In this document: piece by piece, positions 9,662 through 20,075 of the stretch | How positions within the stretch are numbered: the stretch's first letter is position 1 | How the letters are laid out: every line of letters starts with the position of its first letter | The notes under the pieces: generated by a model | Told to the model about the DNA's origin: nothing | Database searches by the model: none | Seen by the model: only the letters and a program-made list of their open reading frames with translations | Source of the DNA: Cognatundibacterium squillarum | GTDB lineage: Bacteria; Pseudomonadota; Gammaproteobacteria; Burkholderiales; Burkholderiaceae_D | DNA length: 64,000 nucleotides | Assembly: GCF_014652435.1 (NCBI RefSeq) | Contig: NZ_BMYU01000001.1 | Location: forward strand, 1 to 64,000 | Reading direction: 5' to 3' | Position numbers and translations under genes: made by a program

Positions 9662-10111
9662 TCAGCGGCGGTGCTGCTTCATGATTTTTTGCTGTTCGCG
9701 CTGCCAGTCGCGTTCACGCTCGGTATCACGCTTATCGTGCTGCTTTTTACCTTTCGCAAGGCCAATCTGGCATTTGATGCGGCCTTTGCTGTAGTGCAGA
9801 TTGATCGGTACCATGGTGTAACCTGCGCGTTCCACTTTACCGATCAGTTTGGAAATTTCCTCAGCGCGTAACAGCAGCTTACGGGTACGGACCGAATCCG
9901 GACGGATATGGGTGGATGCGGTTGGTAATGCGCCAATGTGCGCGCCGAACAGGAAAATTTCTCCCGCTTTCACGATCACATAAGCTTCTTTTAATTGCAC
10001 TTTGCCAGCGCGGATAGCTTTTACTTCCCAGCCTTCCAGCACCATGCCGGCTTCAAACTGTTCTTCAACAAAGTAATCGTGGAAGGCCTTTTTATTGTCT
10101 GCGATAGTCAT
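9662..10111 (-). CDS. smpB: SsrA-binding protein SmpB
   Basis: SmpB (149 aa) binds the tRNA-like domain of tmRNA and delivers it to stalled ribosomes for trans-translation. The N-terminal NKKAFHDYF, the [19 protein letters not shown] core, the RTRKLLL segment and [13 protein letters not shown] are all present. The basic tail (about residues 130-149, [16 protein letters not shown]) is the part that enters the mRNA channel in known SmpB. The ssrA gene itself is not in this window. It is divergent from ratA. Confidence 0.97.
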   Translation of the reverse strand: MTIADNKKAFHDYFVEEQFEAGMVLEGWEVKAIRAGKVQLKEAYVIVKAGEIFLFGAHIGALPTASTHIRPDSVRTRKLLLRAEEISKLIGKVERAGYTMVPINLHYSKGRIKCQIGLAKGKKQHDKRDTERERDWQREQQKIMKQHRR

Positions 10112-10221
10112 GCGTGTTTTTTCTCTGCTAATGCGTCACGGTCTTTATGCTGACGAGATGTCGTCAATCCGGCGACTCGGGTAAAATGCGAACCTGACAT
10201 TTTACCAAATGGTTTTATTCA

Positions 10222-10653
10222 ATGGCGGTAGTACATAAGACAGTTTTTGTTGCTTACAGCGCCGAGCAAATGTTTGCTCTGGTGGATAAGGTGGAAGCGT
10301 ACCCTGAATTCCTGCCCTGGTGTGGCGGTGTTTCCGTTCAGGAGCGCACAAATGCGGCATTGGTCGCAACTTTATCGATTAATTATCACGGTATTCGTCA
10401 GAGCTTTACGACGCGAAATCAGAACCAGCCACCACATGCAATGCAAATGCAACTGGTGGAAGGACCATTCCGCCATTTAACCGGTAGCTGGAAGTTTACT
10501 CCGCTGCGAGCTGATGCATGCAAGATCGAGTTTGATTTGCATTACGAATTTTCCAGCAAGTTGCTGGAGCATATTATCGGACCGGTATTCAGCAAAATTA
10601 CGAACAGTTTCGTTGACAGTTTTTGCCAGCGCGCGGAGAAGGTCTATGGCTGA
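10222..10653 (+). CDS. ratA: RatA-family START-like protein
   Basis: The protein (143 aa) belongs to the RatA / coenzyme Q-binding START-like family. It has the YSAEQMFALVDKVEAYPEFLPWC signature in the N-terminal half and the amphipathic FVDSFCQRAEKVYG helix at the end. In Escherichia coli the homologue was described as a toxin blocking 70S association, while mitochondrial relatives (COQ10) bind ubiquinone; which role applies here is not shown by sequence. It is divergent from smpB and overlaps rnfH by eight bases, the usual betaproteobacterial and gammaproteobacterial order. Confidence 0.9.
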   Translation: MAVVHKTVFVAYSAEQMFALVDKVEAYPEFLPWCGGVSVQERTNAALVATLSINYHGIRQSFTTRNQNQPPHAMQMQLVEGPFRHLTGSWKFTPLRADACKIEFDLHYEFSSKLLEHIIGPVFSKITNSFVDSFCQRAEKVYG

Positions 10654-10948
10654 ATTGATTCAGGTCGAAGTTTGTTATGCATTGCCGGAACAAGTGTTCC
10701 GTATTCCGCTGACGATCGCTTCCGGTGCCGACATCGCCGCAGCAATTCAACAAAGCGGGATTGCAGAAAAAGCCGGTATTCGCGACATCAGTGCCATGCC
10801 GGTTGGTGTTTTCGGTAAAAAGAAAACGCCGGATAGTGTGCTGAAAGATGGAGACCGCATCGAAATTTACCGTCCGCTGACCGCCGATCCTATGGAAGCG
10901 CGCCGGCGCAGAGCGGCGAAACAAAATCGCAAGCGCGGAACGATGTAA
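10646..10948 (+). CDS. rnfH: RnfH-family ubiquitin-like protein
   Basis: This protein of 100 residues has a beta-grasp pattern: IQVEVCYALPEQVF, the RIPLTIASGADIAAAI helix start, then MPVGVFGKK and DGDRIEIYRPL. That last motif, and the position directly after ratA, are hallmarks of RnfH. The tail is very basic (ARRRRAAKQNRKRG). The ATG at 10646 overlaps the end of ratA and is preceded by GGAGAAGG, so translation is probably coupled. Biochemical function of the family is poorly defined. Confidence 0.92.
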   Translation: MAELIQVEVCYALPEQVFRIPLTIASGADIAAAIQQSGIAEKAGIRDISAMPVGVFGKKKTPDSVLKDGDRIEIYRPLTADPMEARRRRAAKQNRKRGTM

Positions 10949-11002
10949 GCCGGTACGCAAATCAGCTCCGGCAATTTCTGCGGTAATAGAGAGAGAAAGA
11001 AT

Positions 11003-11040
11003 AAAAAATAAAACGGGCTATCAGAGCCCGTTTTATTTTT
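11003..11040. terminator. bidirectional terminator between rnfH and the DUF4124 gene
   Basis: The stem AAAACGGGCT / AGCCCGTTTT is extended by A- and T-runs on both sides, so it serves both convergent genes. Confidence 0.9.
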
Positions 11041-11060
11041 GCCGATACCGGAAATAAAAA

Positions 11061-11546
11061 TTACTGACAATTCGCCAGCGCTTTTTTCACCTGATCGATT
11101 TCTTTCGATCGCTGAGTATCATCGAGGAAGTAGCGTTCACCTTTGCTGTCTACGTTGGCTACGCGTTCACCGGATTCCAGACTGCGCTGGTAACTGCGAG
11201 CGCGTTCGCAATCTGCTTTTTTATCCTGACTGGCTTGCTGCTCTGCCGCGTTTTTTTGCGCAGCTTCAGCCTGCTCAGTACGGCGTTTGTTGTAATCCTC
11301 GTTTTTACTCGCTGTGGTCTGTGGTTTGGCCGGTGCCGATGGCGTGGTGGCGGCAGGGGCAGGGGCAGATGTGGTGCCTGCTGCTGCGCCCGGTGCTTTA
11401 ATAATGCGGCTCTTCGGCACAGAAGCCGGCGGCGCGGTGTCGGAGTATTGTTTGTTTCCTTTTTCGTCAACCCAGATATACTGGGCCATAGCGAGTCCCT
11501 GAACACAAATCAGAGACAGTAATGCGATCAGCGTGCGGCTTTTCAT
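11061..11546 (-). CDS. DUF4124 domain exported protein
   Basis: The protein has about 161 residues. A clear Sec signal peptide is seen (MKSRTLIALLSLICVQGLAMA, cleaved before QYIWVDE). The DUF4124 core, YIWVDEKGNKQYSDTAPP, follows. Then comes a Pro/Ala-rich linker (about residues 55-80) and a charged helical C-terminus with ADCERARSYQRSLESGERV, the usual periplasmic helix of this family, which carries one of the two Cys residues. The ATG at 11546 is chosen because it starts the signal peptide; an upstream in-frame start at 11612 would run into the guaB promoter. Function is unknown. This gene lying divergent from guaB is a common betaproteobacterial order. Confidence 0.88.
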   Translation of the reverse strand: MKSRTLIALLSLICVQGLAMAQYIWVDEKGNKQYSDTAPPASVPKSRIIKAPGAAAGTTSAPAPAATTPSAPAKPQTTASKNEDYNKRRTEQAEAAQKNAAEQQASQDKKADCERARSYQRSLESGERVANVDSKGERYFLDDTQRSKEIDQVKKALANCQ

Positions 11547-11620
11547 AGTTTGATGTGTGAAAGTGTCATAATCAATAACGAGAGTTTTACACGGTACGCG
11601 ACGCGCTCGCAAGTTTTCTG

Positions 11621-13113
<1,493 letters not shown>

Positions 13114-13142
13114 AGCTGGCTGACACGAAAACGGGGGCGTGC

Positions 13143-14183
13143 ATGTCATCAGGCGTTAGCAGTTTTCAGCTGACTTCCGGAGCGCCGGCGAATACCGCAA
13201 TTGAGCGGCTTTCTGCCGAAAAACCGGAAGCCAGAATTGCGCGCTTTGAACGACTGGGCTTGCAACTGTTTTCGGTCGCAAACTGCTTCATCACATTTGG
13301 CCGGCTTGCCGGACGCAGTAACAGTAACGGACATCCGATTTCCGAAATGGAAGCGGTGTTCAGCGATTATTTTCCGCTGACGGAAGATGTCGTGCTGATC
13401 GACGATCTGACACAGGATGCCGAACTGGCGCAACTGCCTTACGTGGCAGGTGCGCCGTTTATCCGCTTCTATGCTTCCTATCCTGTCCACGATATGCATG
13501 GTCAACTGGTGGCATGTATCCGCCTGATTGACTATCAACCGCGAAAACTCGATTCCACCGCACACTTGCTGCTGGCCGACATGGCCGTGCTGATTCAGCA
13601 TGAACTGGCACTGACTTCTGTCTGCCAGCAACAGCATGAGTTACTCAAACAAAACCGTTATCTGAAACGCGAAGCCATGATTGACCCTTTGCTGGGTACA
13701 TGGAATAAAGGTGCCATCATCCGTTCACTCGGACTGGAGCTGGAGCGTTGCCGTAAAGCGGAAAAACCGCTGTCACTCATGTTTGTGTTTCCGGATCAGA
13801 TTGAATTGCTGCGGCGTGATCATGGTGTGTCCGGTGCAGACCAGATACTCATCCGTATGGTCAGCCGCATCCGGTCATGCATACGTCCGTTTGATGCGCT
13901 GGGTCGTTTCGGCGAAGATCAGTTTCTGATTGTCTTGCCCGGCGCTTCGCATCTGGTGTCATTTGCTGTTGCCGAACGTATCCGCCTTGCTGTGATGATG
14001 CATCCAGAACCAGTAAATCAGGTTCCCACAAAATTAACTGTCTGTACCGGCACTGTTTCGACAGATGCATTTCCGGATGCAGACCCGGAGGCGCTGGTCG
14101 GCCTCGCTGAAAGAGCGCTGCTGTCTGCAAAGAGAGCAGGTAATAACAGTGTTGTTCAGGCCGAGCCAGGGCAACCGACATAA
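13143..14183 (+). CDS. GAF plus degenerate GGDEF domain protein
   Basis: The protein has 346 residues. Residues of about 30-165 form a GAF-like sensor (LGLQLFSVANCFITF; FIRFYASYPVHDMHGQLVACIRLID). Residues of about 180-340 match a diguanylate cyclase fold (IDPLLGTWNKGAIIRSL; LMFVFPDQIELLRRDHG; FDALGRFGEDQFLIVLPG). The signature loop reads GEDQF at 257-261 instead of GGDEF, so the metal/catalytic Glu is Gln and the second Gly is Glu. Synthesis of cyclic di-GMP is therefore doubtful; it may bind GTP or c-di-GMP as a regulator. It lies 29 bases after guaB and 11 bases before guaA, so it is surely co-transcribed with GMP synthesis genes. The ATG at 13143 has GGGGGCGTGC upstream, a weak ribosome site. 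Confidence 0.88.
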   Translation: MSSGVSSFQLTSGAPANTAIERLSAEKPEARIARFERLGLQLFSVANCFITFGRLAGRSNSNGHPISEMEAVFSDYFPLTEDVVLIDDLTQDAELAQLPYVAGAPFIRFYASYPVHDMHGQLVACIRLIDYQPRKLDSTAHLLLADMAVLIQHELALTSVCQQQHELLKQNRYLKREAMIDPLLGTWNKGAIIRSLGLELERCRKAEKPLSLMFVFPDQIELLRRDHGVSGADQILIRMVSRIRSCIRPFDALGRFGEDQFLIVLPGASHLVSFAVAERIRLAVMMHPEPVNQVPTKLTVCTGTVSTDAFPDADPEALVGLAERALLSAKRAGNNSVVQAEPGQPT

Positions 14184-14194
14184 ATATCTGAATT

Positions 14195-15787
14195 ATGCAT
14201 TCAAAAATCCTCATTCTTGATTTCGGATCACAGGTCACTCAGCTGATCGCCCGCCGTGTACGCGATGCAGGCGTATTTTCTGAAGTACATCCTTATGACG
14301 TTAGCGACGAATTTATTCGTACCTACGGCGCATCCGGCATTATCTTGTCCGGCGGCCCTAGCAGTGTGACAGAAGGCGATACACCGCGTGCACCGATGGC
14401 AGTGTTCGATGCTGGTGTTCCGGTGCTGGGCATTTGCTACGGTATGCAAACCATGGCAGCACAGCTGGGTGGCGTTGTGGAAAACGGTCTGGTACGTGAA
14501 TTCGGTTACGCCGAAGTACGCGCACATGGCCATACCGCGCTGCTGAACGGTATCAATGACTTCGTCACCGACGAAGGCCACGGCATGCTGAAAGTCTGGA
14601 TGAGCCACGGCGACAAAGTGAACCAAATGCCAGAAGGCTTCAAGTTGATGGCATCCACGCCAAACTGCCCGATCGCCGGCATGGCCGACGAATCCCGCCG
14701 TTTCTACGCAGTACAGTTCCACCCTGAAGTAACGCACACCCTGCAGGGCGAAGCAATGCTGAGCCGTTTCGTACATGAAATCTGCGGCTGCAAATCCGAC
14801 TGGAATATGCCTGACTACATCGAAGAAGCGGTTGCCGCCATTCGTGCGCAAGTCGGCTCCGATGAAGTGATTCTGGGCTTGTCCGGTGGTGTGGACAGTA
14901 GCGTTGCTGCTGCGCTGATCCACCGCGCTATTGGCGATCAGCTGACCTGCGTATTCGTTGATCACGGCCTGCTGCGCCTGAACGAAGGCAAAATGGTCAT
15001 GGACATGTTCGCCAAAAATCTGGGCGTTAAAGTCATCCATGTTGATGCAACTGCACAGTTCATGGGCCATCTGGCAGGCGTGACGGATCCGGAAGCAAAA
15101 CGCAAAATCATCGGTCGCGAATTTGTTGAAGTATTCCAGGTAGAAGCTGGCAAACTGAGCAACGCAAAATGGCTGGCGCAGGGCACGATTTACCCTGACG
15201 TGATTGAAAGTGCGGGCAAAGGCAAAAAAGGCGCGCACACTATCAAGAGCCACCACAATGTCGGCGGTCTGCCGGAAACACTGAACCTGAAACTGCTGGA
15301 ACCACTGCGCGAACTGTTCAAAGATGAAGTGCGCAAACTGGGCGTGGCACTCGGCCTGCCACACAGCATGGTTTACCGTCATCCTTTCCCGGGTCCGGGT
15401 CTGGGCGTGCGTATTCTGGGCGAAGTCAAACACGAATACGCAGAACTGCTGCGCCGCGCAGACGCGATTTTCATCGAAGAACTGCGCAACACTGTAGTAG
15501 ATCCGCAGGCAGAAAAACAAATCACCTGGTACGACGCCACCAGTCAGGCATTTGCTGTATTCCTGCCAGTGAAATCCGTTGGTGTGATGGGTGACGGCCG
15601 TACTTACGACTACGTTGTTGCACTGCGCGCAGTACAGACACAAGACTTCATGACTGCACACTGGGCGCACCTGCCGTACGACCTGCTGGGCCGTGTTTCC
15701 AACCGCATCATCAATGAAGTACGCGGCATCAACCGAGTTGTGTACGACATCTCCGGCAAACCACCGGCAACGATTGAGTGGGAATAA
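14195..15787 (+). CDS. guaA: GMP synthase (glutamine-hydrolysing)
   Basis: GuaA (530 aa) converts XMP to GMP using glutamine and ATP. The amidotransferase domain has ILILDFGSQ at the start, the nucleophile Cys in VLGICYGMQ, and the FHPEVTHT His-Glu pair. The ATP-pyrophosphatase domain has the P-loop [11 protein letters not shown]. The C-terminal dimerisation/XMP domain ends with the family's KPPATIEWE. All catalytic parts are intact. It is the last gene of the guaB unit and is followed by a strong terminator. Confidence 0.98.
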   Translation: MHSKILILDFGSQVTQLIARRVRDAGVFSEVHPYDVSDEFIRTYGASGIILSGGPSSVTEGDTPRAPMAVFDAGVPVLGICYGMQTMAAQLGGVVENGLVREFGYAEVRAHGHTALLNGINDFVTDEGHGMLKVWMSHGDKVNQMPEGFKLMASTPNCPIAGMADESRRFYAVQFHPEVTHTLQGEAMLSRFVHEICGCKSDWNMPDYIEEAVAAIRAQVGSDEVILGLSGGVDSSVAAALIHRAIGDQLTCVFVDHGLLRLNEGKMVMDMFAKNLGVKVIHVDATAQFMGHLAGVTDPEAKRKIIGREFVEVFQVEAGKLSNAKWLAQGTIYPDVIESAGKGKKGAHTIKSHHNVGGLPETLNLKLLEPLRELFKDEVRKLGVALGLPHSMVYRHPFPGPGLGVRILGEVKHEYAELLRRADAIFIEELRNTVVDPQAEKQITWYDATSQAFAVFLPVKSVGVMGDGRTYDYVVALRAVQTQDFMTAHWAHLPYDLLGRVSNRIINEVRGINRVVYDISGKPPATIEWE

Positions 15788-15820
15788 TTAGCTTGCACTG
15801 ACATTTAGTCCGAGCCATCA

Positions 15821-15850
15821 AAAAAAGCCCGCAACGAAGCGGGCTTTTTT
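15821..15850 (+). terminator. Rho-independent terminator of guaA
   Basis: Perfect stem AAAAAAGCCCGC / GCGGGCTTTTTT with a six-base loop. Confidence 0.93.
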
Positions 15851-16323
15851 GAGGGAGATACAAAATAGAATTGCAAAAGCATTTGCAGTATTTTTATCAT
15901 TTAAGTTCGTCGTGACCATGGAAAGTGGTTGTGCTTACGACTGATCGAGAATTAATTTCTCAGTGAGTTGTAAATACATTAATTTTTTATTTATATTTGG
16001 TGGCGGCAGTAATTCCTATGTCTTGGAGGCTGTTGCTGGTGGGGTATTGTGCCGATCTGGTAAGATTATCTGGCTATAAAGGAGGGTATGGTCAAAATTT
16101 GCTCAGATACAATGAACAGCAATTAGTAACGCAAAGTGCTCTCACCTTTTGGCTTGAGACATGGATTAATCCGATGAGCGTTCTTTCGATTGAAATTTTA
16201 CTCTGCTGTGACTGAATTCCTGAAAGTGTTTGATTGAATCACGAAGGTAACACGGATGCCCTGAGGATTGGGGGGGGGGCTTGAAGTAGTGAGTATGGCC
16301 GAGGTGCTTAACGGAGGTTTTAT
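15851..16323. other. AT-rich gap upstream of the DarT operon
   Basis: No convincing gene is visible. A 72-codon frame at 15997-16215 has no family pattern or good ribosome site. Base composition drops relative to guaA, which suggests this is the left part of an inserted segment. It contains the 10-G run at 16270 and the ribosome site GGAGG of the first DarT-like gene. Confidence 0.5.
16270..16279 (+). repeat. homopolymeric tract of ten G
   Basis: Ten consecutive G lie 44 bases before the ATG of the first DarT-like gene. Such tracts slip during replication; the position fits a promoter or 5' leader rather than coding sequence. Confidence 0.9.
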
Positions 16324-16893
16324 ATGTCAGATATTAAAAAGCAGAAGCTTATCTATCACCTGACTAGCCTTGAAAATATGTCTGGAATTCTCGAGCACGG
16401 ATTATTACCTCGTGCACACCTACAAGACTTTGCAGATGTCGCCGATCAGGAAATCATTGAGGGCAGAAGTGATTATGGCCTCGAAAACTATGTTCCTTTT
16501 CATTGGTTTGCTCGTAACCCGTTTGACGGTCGAGTACAGATTGATCGGCCAGATGAAGACTTTGCTATTATCGCTGTCCGGCGAAGTGTGGCACAACGCG
16601 AAAATTGGAAAGTAATTCCTCGCCATCCATTGGCTAATGTTGAACCGGAATTGTTGGACTTTCAGCGTGGGTTTGATGTGATAAATTGGGAGACGATGAA
16701 TACTCGGAACTATCACGATCCTGAGTGCAAGAGTATTTGTATGGCAGAGTGCCTCTCCTTTGGCCCGGTTCCAGTAAGTAAATTTTTCAAAATTTATGCG
16801 CCAAATGACGAAGTAGCTGAAGCAATCGGAGAAATGATTGATAACATGGATCTGGAGTTAGAAGTGGATGTAAATCCTGGGATGTTTCTGTAA
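16324..16893 (+). CDS. DarT-like (DUF4433) ADP-ribosyltransferase, divergent copy
   Basis: The protein (189 aa) has the DUF4433/DarT architecture. The N-terminal NAD-site motif is IYHLTSLENMSGILEHGL (His12). A middle strand VPFHWFARNPFDG corresponds to the VPFYFxPxSPM element. The C-terminal MAECLSFGPVPVSKFFKIY places Glu142 where the family has its catalytic Glu. The family attaches ADP-ribose to DNA bases. It is shorter than, and only distantly similar to, the darT that follows. The start has GGAGG upstream and a 10-G run before it. It overlaps the next gene by one base (TAATG), so the three genes are translationally coupled. It could be a second toxin with a different target or a degenerate partner; the sequence does not decide. 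Confidence 0.8.
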   Translation: MSDIKKQKLIYHLTSLENMSGILEHGLLPRAHLQDFADVADQEIIEGRSDYGLENYVPFHWFARNPFDGRVQIDRPDEDFAIIAVRRSVAQRENWKVIPRHPLANVEPELLDFQRGFDVINWETMNTRNYHDPECKSICMAECLSFGPVPVSKFFKIYAPNDEVAEAIGEMIDNMDLELEVDVNPGMFL

Positions 16894-17537
16894 TGCTTTA
16901 TAACAATCTCAATCCGGAAAAAGCGTTGATCTGGCGGATTGTCCATCGCGACAACCTTCCGTGGATTCTGGATAATGGCCTGTACTGTGGTAATAGTGAG
17001 GTGAGGTCTCCAGCTTGGGTGAATATCGGCAATCCGGAGCTTATTGACAAGCGAGCTCGTCATGCTGTGCCGTTGCATCCCAAAGGCTTCCTGAATGATT
17101 ATGTGCCGTTCTATTTCACACCTTTTTCGCCAATGTTGCGCAACATTCACACGGGATGGGGCGGCATCAAAAAGTGGCCGAACGAAGAAATTGTAATTTT
17201 GGTTTCCAGTCTTCGCCACGTTGCCGAGATCGGATTGCCTTTTCTGTTCACGGACAGTCATGCCTATTATCAGTGGGCAGATTACTATTCGGACTTGGCA
17301 GACCTCGATAAAATCGACTGGCCTTTGCTGCAGAGAAGGGATTTCAAACGGGACCCGGAAGACCCTGCTAAGTTTGAACGATATCAGGCCGAGGCGCTAA
17401 TTTACCAGCACGTGCCGGTAGCTGGGCTTCTTGGCATCGTGTGCTATACAGAATCTTTGAAACAATGCATCAAACAGGAAATTCAGGTTCGTCATTTGAA
17501 TCTTCCAGTTTATGTACGGACAGGGTGGTACTTTTAA
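16893..17537 (+). CDS. darT: DarT DNA ADP-ribosyltransferase toxin
   Basis: The protein (214 aa) closely follows the enterobacterial DarT2 pattern. It opens with [19 protein letters not shown], then has [14 protein letters not shown], the [18 protein letters not shown] core, [27 protein letters not shown] and the catalytic-Glu helix [14 protein letters not shown] (Glu167), ending in RTGWYF. DarT transfers ADP-ribose from NAD+ to thymidine in single-stranded DNA and blocks replication; in phage infection this causes abortive defence. Its start overlaps the previous stop by one base and its stop overlaps darG by one base. Confidence 0.95.
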   Translation: MLYNNLNPEKALIWRIVHRDNLPWILDNGLYCGNSEVRSPAWVNIGNPELIDKRARHAVPLHPKGFLNDYVPFYFTPFSPMLRNIHTGWGGIKKWPNEEIVILVSSLRHVAEIGLPFLFTDSHAYYQWADYYSDLADLDKIDWPLLQRRDFKRDPEDPAKFERYQAEALIYQHVPVAGLLGIVCYTESLKQCIKQEIQVRHLNLPVYVRTGWYF

Positions 17538-18613
17538 TGATTACATTTACTCAGGGCAATTTATTGGAGGCTCGTGCTGAGGCGCTGGTCAACACCGTCA
17601 ACACCGTCGGAGTGATGGGGAAAGGCATCGCGCTGATGTTCAAAGAACGGTTTGATGAGAATTTCCATCGCTACGCTGCCGCCTGTAAAGCCAAGGAAGT
17701 GCAGACCGGAAAAATGTTTGTAACGTCGGTACACGAATTGGATGGGCCACGCTGGATCGTCAACTTTCCTACCAAGCAGCACTGGAGGGCGCCATCACGC
17801 ATGGAGTGGGTAGTGGAGGGCTTGCAAGACCTTCGGCGCTTTTTGGTTGAACAGAAGGTTCAATCCATCGCGATTCCACCGCTGGGAGCTGGAAATGGCG
17901 GGCTAGAATGGATGGATGTGCGTAAACAAATTGAGTTGGCACTAGGTGATCTGGATATAGATATCTTGGTGTTTGAGCCGACTAAACAATACCAAAATGT
18001 TGCTAAGCGGACTGGCGTAGAAAAGTTGACGCCAGCGCGTGCATTGATCGCCGAACTTGTGCGCCGGTACTGGGTGTTGGGTATGGAATGCAGCCTGTTG
18101 GAGATTCAGAAGCTTGCATGGTTTGTGGAGCGCGCTATCGAGCGCTATAACCCTGGCGACAACCCACTGAATTTGCAGTTCACTGCGCATAAATATGGTC
18201 CATATGCCAACCGACTTGATCACTTGTTGAATAACTTAGATGGAAGCTATCTGCACTCCGAAAAGCGGATTAGCGATGCTAATCCACTAGACGTGATTTG
18301 GTTCGATGATGAACAAAAGGAGTTTGTTCAAGCATATCTCAACAGTGAAGCTCGAGCTTACATTCGAGCCTTGGAATCGGCGACTGCATTGATTGATGGT
18401 TTTGAGTCACCCTTCGGAATGGAGTTGTTAGCGACTGTGGATTGGTTGCTTGCTCGCGAAGGTGTGGAGCCGAATATATCTGCTTTACGAGAAGGACTTC
18501 GTAATTGGCGAGGAGGAAAGGATGCAGCCATGCGTAAGGTCCGACTCTTCGATGATCGTGCGCTGCGCATTGCACTGGAACGTCTGACACAATCTAAGGT
18601 AGCAACGGCTTGA
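17537..18613 (+). CDS. darG: DarG macrodomain antitoxin
   Basis: The protein has 358 residues. The N-terminal macrodomain (about 1-150) begins [34 protein letters not shown] and has the phosphate loop [12 protein letters not shown]. This domain strips ADP-ribose from DNA. The C-terminal region (about 160-358) has [20 protein letters not shown], then [14 protein letters not shown], the domain that binds and blocks DarT in known systems. The full length means both antitoxin activities are probably kept. The ATG at 17537 lies in a TAATG overlap with darT. A hairpin terminator follows at 18701. Confidence 0.95.
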   Translation: MITFTQGNLLEARAEALVNTVNTVGVMGKGIALMFKERFDENFHRYAAACKAKEVQTGKMFVTSVHELDGPRWIVNFPTKQHWRAPSRMEWVVEGLQDLRRFLVEQKVQSIAIPPLGAGNGGLEWMDVRKQIELALGDLDIDILVFEPTKQYQNVAKRTGVEKLTPARALIAELVRRYWVLGMECSLLEIQKLAWFVERAIERYNPGDNPLNLQFTAHKYGPYANRLDHLLNNLDGSYLHSEKRISDANPLDVIWFDDEQKEFVQAYLNSEARAYIRALESATALIDGFESPFGMELLATVDWLLAREGVEPNISALREGLRNWRGGKDAAMRKVRLFDDRALRIALERLTQSKVATA

Positions 18614-18700
18614 AAGGGTGATTTGAGCTGCAACGTTATATTTTTCCCAGAAATAAGAATTTGTCATTATATTTAGAGCATTGACTCTCCGTTGGTCAAA

Positions 18701-18735
18701 CAAGAGGACCGCAATCAAGCGGGCTTCTTGTTTTG
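18701..18735 (+). terminator. Rho-independent terminator of the darT-darG operon
   Basis: The stem CAAGAGGACCGC / GCGGGCTTCTTG with one mismatch is followed by TTTT. The loop and right arm resemble the guaA terminator at 15821-15850. Confidence 0.75.
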
Positions 18736-18852
18736 AATGTGAAGGCATCCGGCTACGTCAGCATGTGAAAATTACCCTGAAATCCCGCCAGAGTTGAATT
18801 CTTCCAGTCCGTGAATTAGCCTGAGTACTTGCCTGTGGTATCATATGCGGTT

Positions 18853-18874
18853 ACGCCGATTTGTATGTCGGCGT
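18853..18874 (+). promoter_or_regulatory. hairpin in the queE leader
   Basis: The stem ACGCCGA / TCGGCGT is followed by TGTCGTTTT about 100 bases before queE. It may be an attenuator-like hairpin or a weak terminator. I could not match it to a known preQ1 riboswitch. The remainder of 18736-18977 shows no gene. Confidence 0.4.
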
Positions 18875-18977
18875 TGTCGTTTTGAATCGAATCAATATCG
18901 TGGCATTTCAGGCAACGGTGCGCCGGTTGGTGTGCGTGCTTTGAAAGCGGCCATAGTCCATAGAGTGGGAATCAGGC

Positions 18978-19613
18978 GTGACTTACAGCGTCAAAGAAAT
19001 GTTTTATACGCTGCAGGGCGAGGGCAATCATGCCGGACGTCCGGCGGTGTTTTGCCGGTTTTCCGGCTGTAATTTGTGGACCGGGCGCGAGCAGGACAGG
19101 GCGACGGCGATTTGTCGTTTCTGCGATACCGATTTTGTCGGTACCAACGGCGAAGGCGGCGGTAAATTTGCGACGGCAGAGCAACTGGCTGAGCGGATTA
19201 ACAGCCTGTGGCCAGCGTCGTATCCGCAAAGCAAATATGTGGTATTCACCGGTGGTGAGCCGCTGTTGCAGCTGGATACGGTGCTGATTGACGCGATGCA
19301 TCAGCAGGGCTTTGAGATTGCGATTGAAACCAATGGTACGCTGCCGGTACCCGAGGGGGTGGACTGGGTTTGTGTCAGTCCGAAAATGGGTTCCGAGCTG
19401 GTGGTGCGACGCGGTAACGAGATCAAGGTGGTCATACCGCAGGATGGTCAGGATATGGCTTTATATGCCAGCCTTGATTTTGAACATTATTTTGTACAGG
19501 CAATGGACGGGCCGGATCAGAAGGATAATATCCGGTTGGCGATTGAGTTTTGTAAGCAGCATCCGCAATGGAAACTCAGTCTGCAAACGCATAAGCTGTT
19601 ACAAATCCCTTAA
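18978..19613 (+). CDS. queE: 7-carboxy-7-deazaguanine synthase
   Basis: QueE (211 aa) is a radical-SAM enzyme that makes 7-carboxy-7-deazaguanine from the QueD product in queuosine biosynthesis. The substrate loop FYTLQGEGNHAGRPAVF precedes a cluster motif with Cys31, Cys46 and Cys49. The spacing C-x14-C-x2-C is that of the long-loop QueE class rather than the usual C-x3-C-x2-C. VVFTGGEPLLQ is the SAM-binding GGE motif. A GTG start at 18978 with GGGA upstream is used. It is followed by queD 18 bases downstream. Confidence 0.95.
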   Translation: MTYSVKEMFYTLQGEGNHAGRPAVFCRFSGCNLWTGREQDRATAICRFCDTDFVGTNGEGGGKFATAEQLAERINSLWPASYPQSKYVVFTGGEPLLQLDTVLIDAMHQQGFEIAIETNGTLPVPEGVDWVCVSPKMGSELVVRRGNEIKVVIPQDGQDMALYASLDFEHYFVQAMDGPDQKDNIRLAIEFCKQHPQWKLSLQTHKLLQIP

Positions 19614-19631
19614 AAGAATATCTGAAGTTTC

Positions 19632-20075
19632 ATGTTAACCATTACCCGTAAACTGGAATTCGATGCGGGTCATCGTATTCCTGACCATAGCAGCCAGTGC
19701 AGAAACCTGCACGGGCACCGTTACACGCTGCAAATCACGCTGACCGGCGAGGTGGTGGAGCATGACGGTGAATCTGATAACGGCATGATTATGGATTTCG
19801 GCGATATCAAATCGCTGGCAAATCAGCATCTGGTGAATCTGTGGGACCATGCATTTATCGTGTATGAAAAAGATTTTCTGGTGCGTAATTTCCTGGAGAA
19901 ATTGCCGGGCCATAAAACAGTGATTATTGACCGTGTGCCAACCGTGGAAAATCTGGCCAAGATTGCGTTTGATATCCTGAAAGAGGTGTATCACAACCGC
20001 TTTGGCCGCGTGCTGGAACTGAAAAAAGTGACGCTGTACGAAACCCCGAACTGCTGGGCTGAGATCGACGGCTGA
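19632..20075 (+). CDS. queD: 6-carboxytetrahydropterin synthase
   Basis: QueD (147 aa) turns 7,8-dihydroneopterin triphosphate into 6-carboxytetrahydropterin, the step before QueE. It has FDAGHRIPDHSSQCRNLHGHRY with the catalytic Cys and the zinc-binding His residues, then DHAFIVYEKD, VPTVENLAK and the late Glu in LYETPNCWAE. Its stop overlaps the tadA start by one base (TGATG), so the two are coupled. queC and queF are not in this window. Confidence 0.95.
   Translation: MLTITRKLEFDAGHRIPDHSSQCRNLHGHRYTLQITLTGEVVEHDGESDNGMIMDFGDIKSLANQHLVNLWDHAFIVYEKDFLVRNFLEKLPGHKTVIIDRVPTVENLAKIAFDILKEVYHNRFGRVLELKKVTLYETPNCWAEIDG

Noticed and set aside
15997-16215. 72-codon frame before the DarT-like gene as a possible antitoxin or regulator
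   Set aside because: No domain pattern such as helix-turn-helix and no convincing ribosome site.
18741-18977. preQ1 riboswitch in front of queE
   Set aside because: No short pseudoknot of the known classes could be read; only a simple hairpin is visible.
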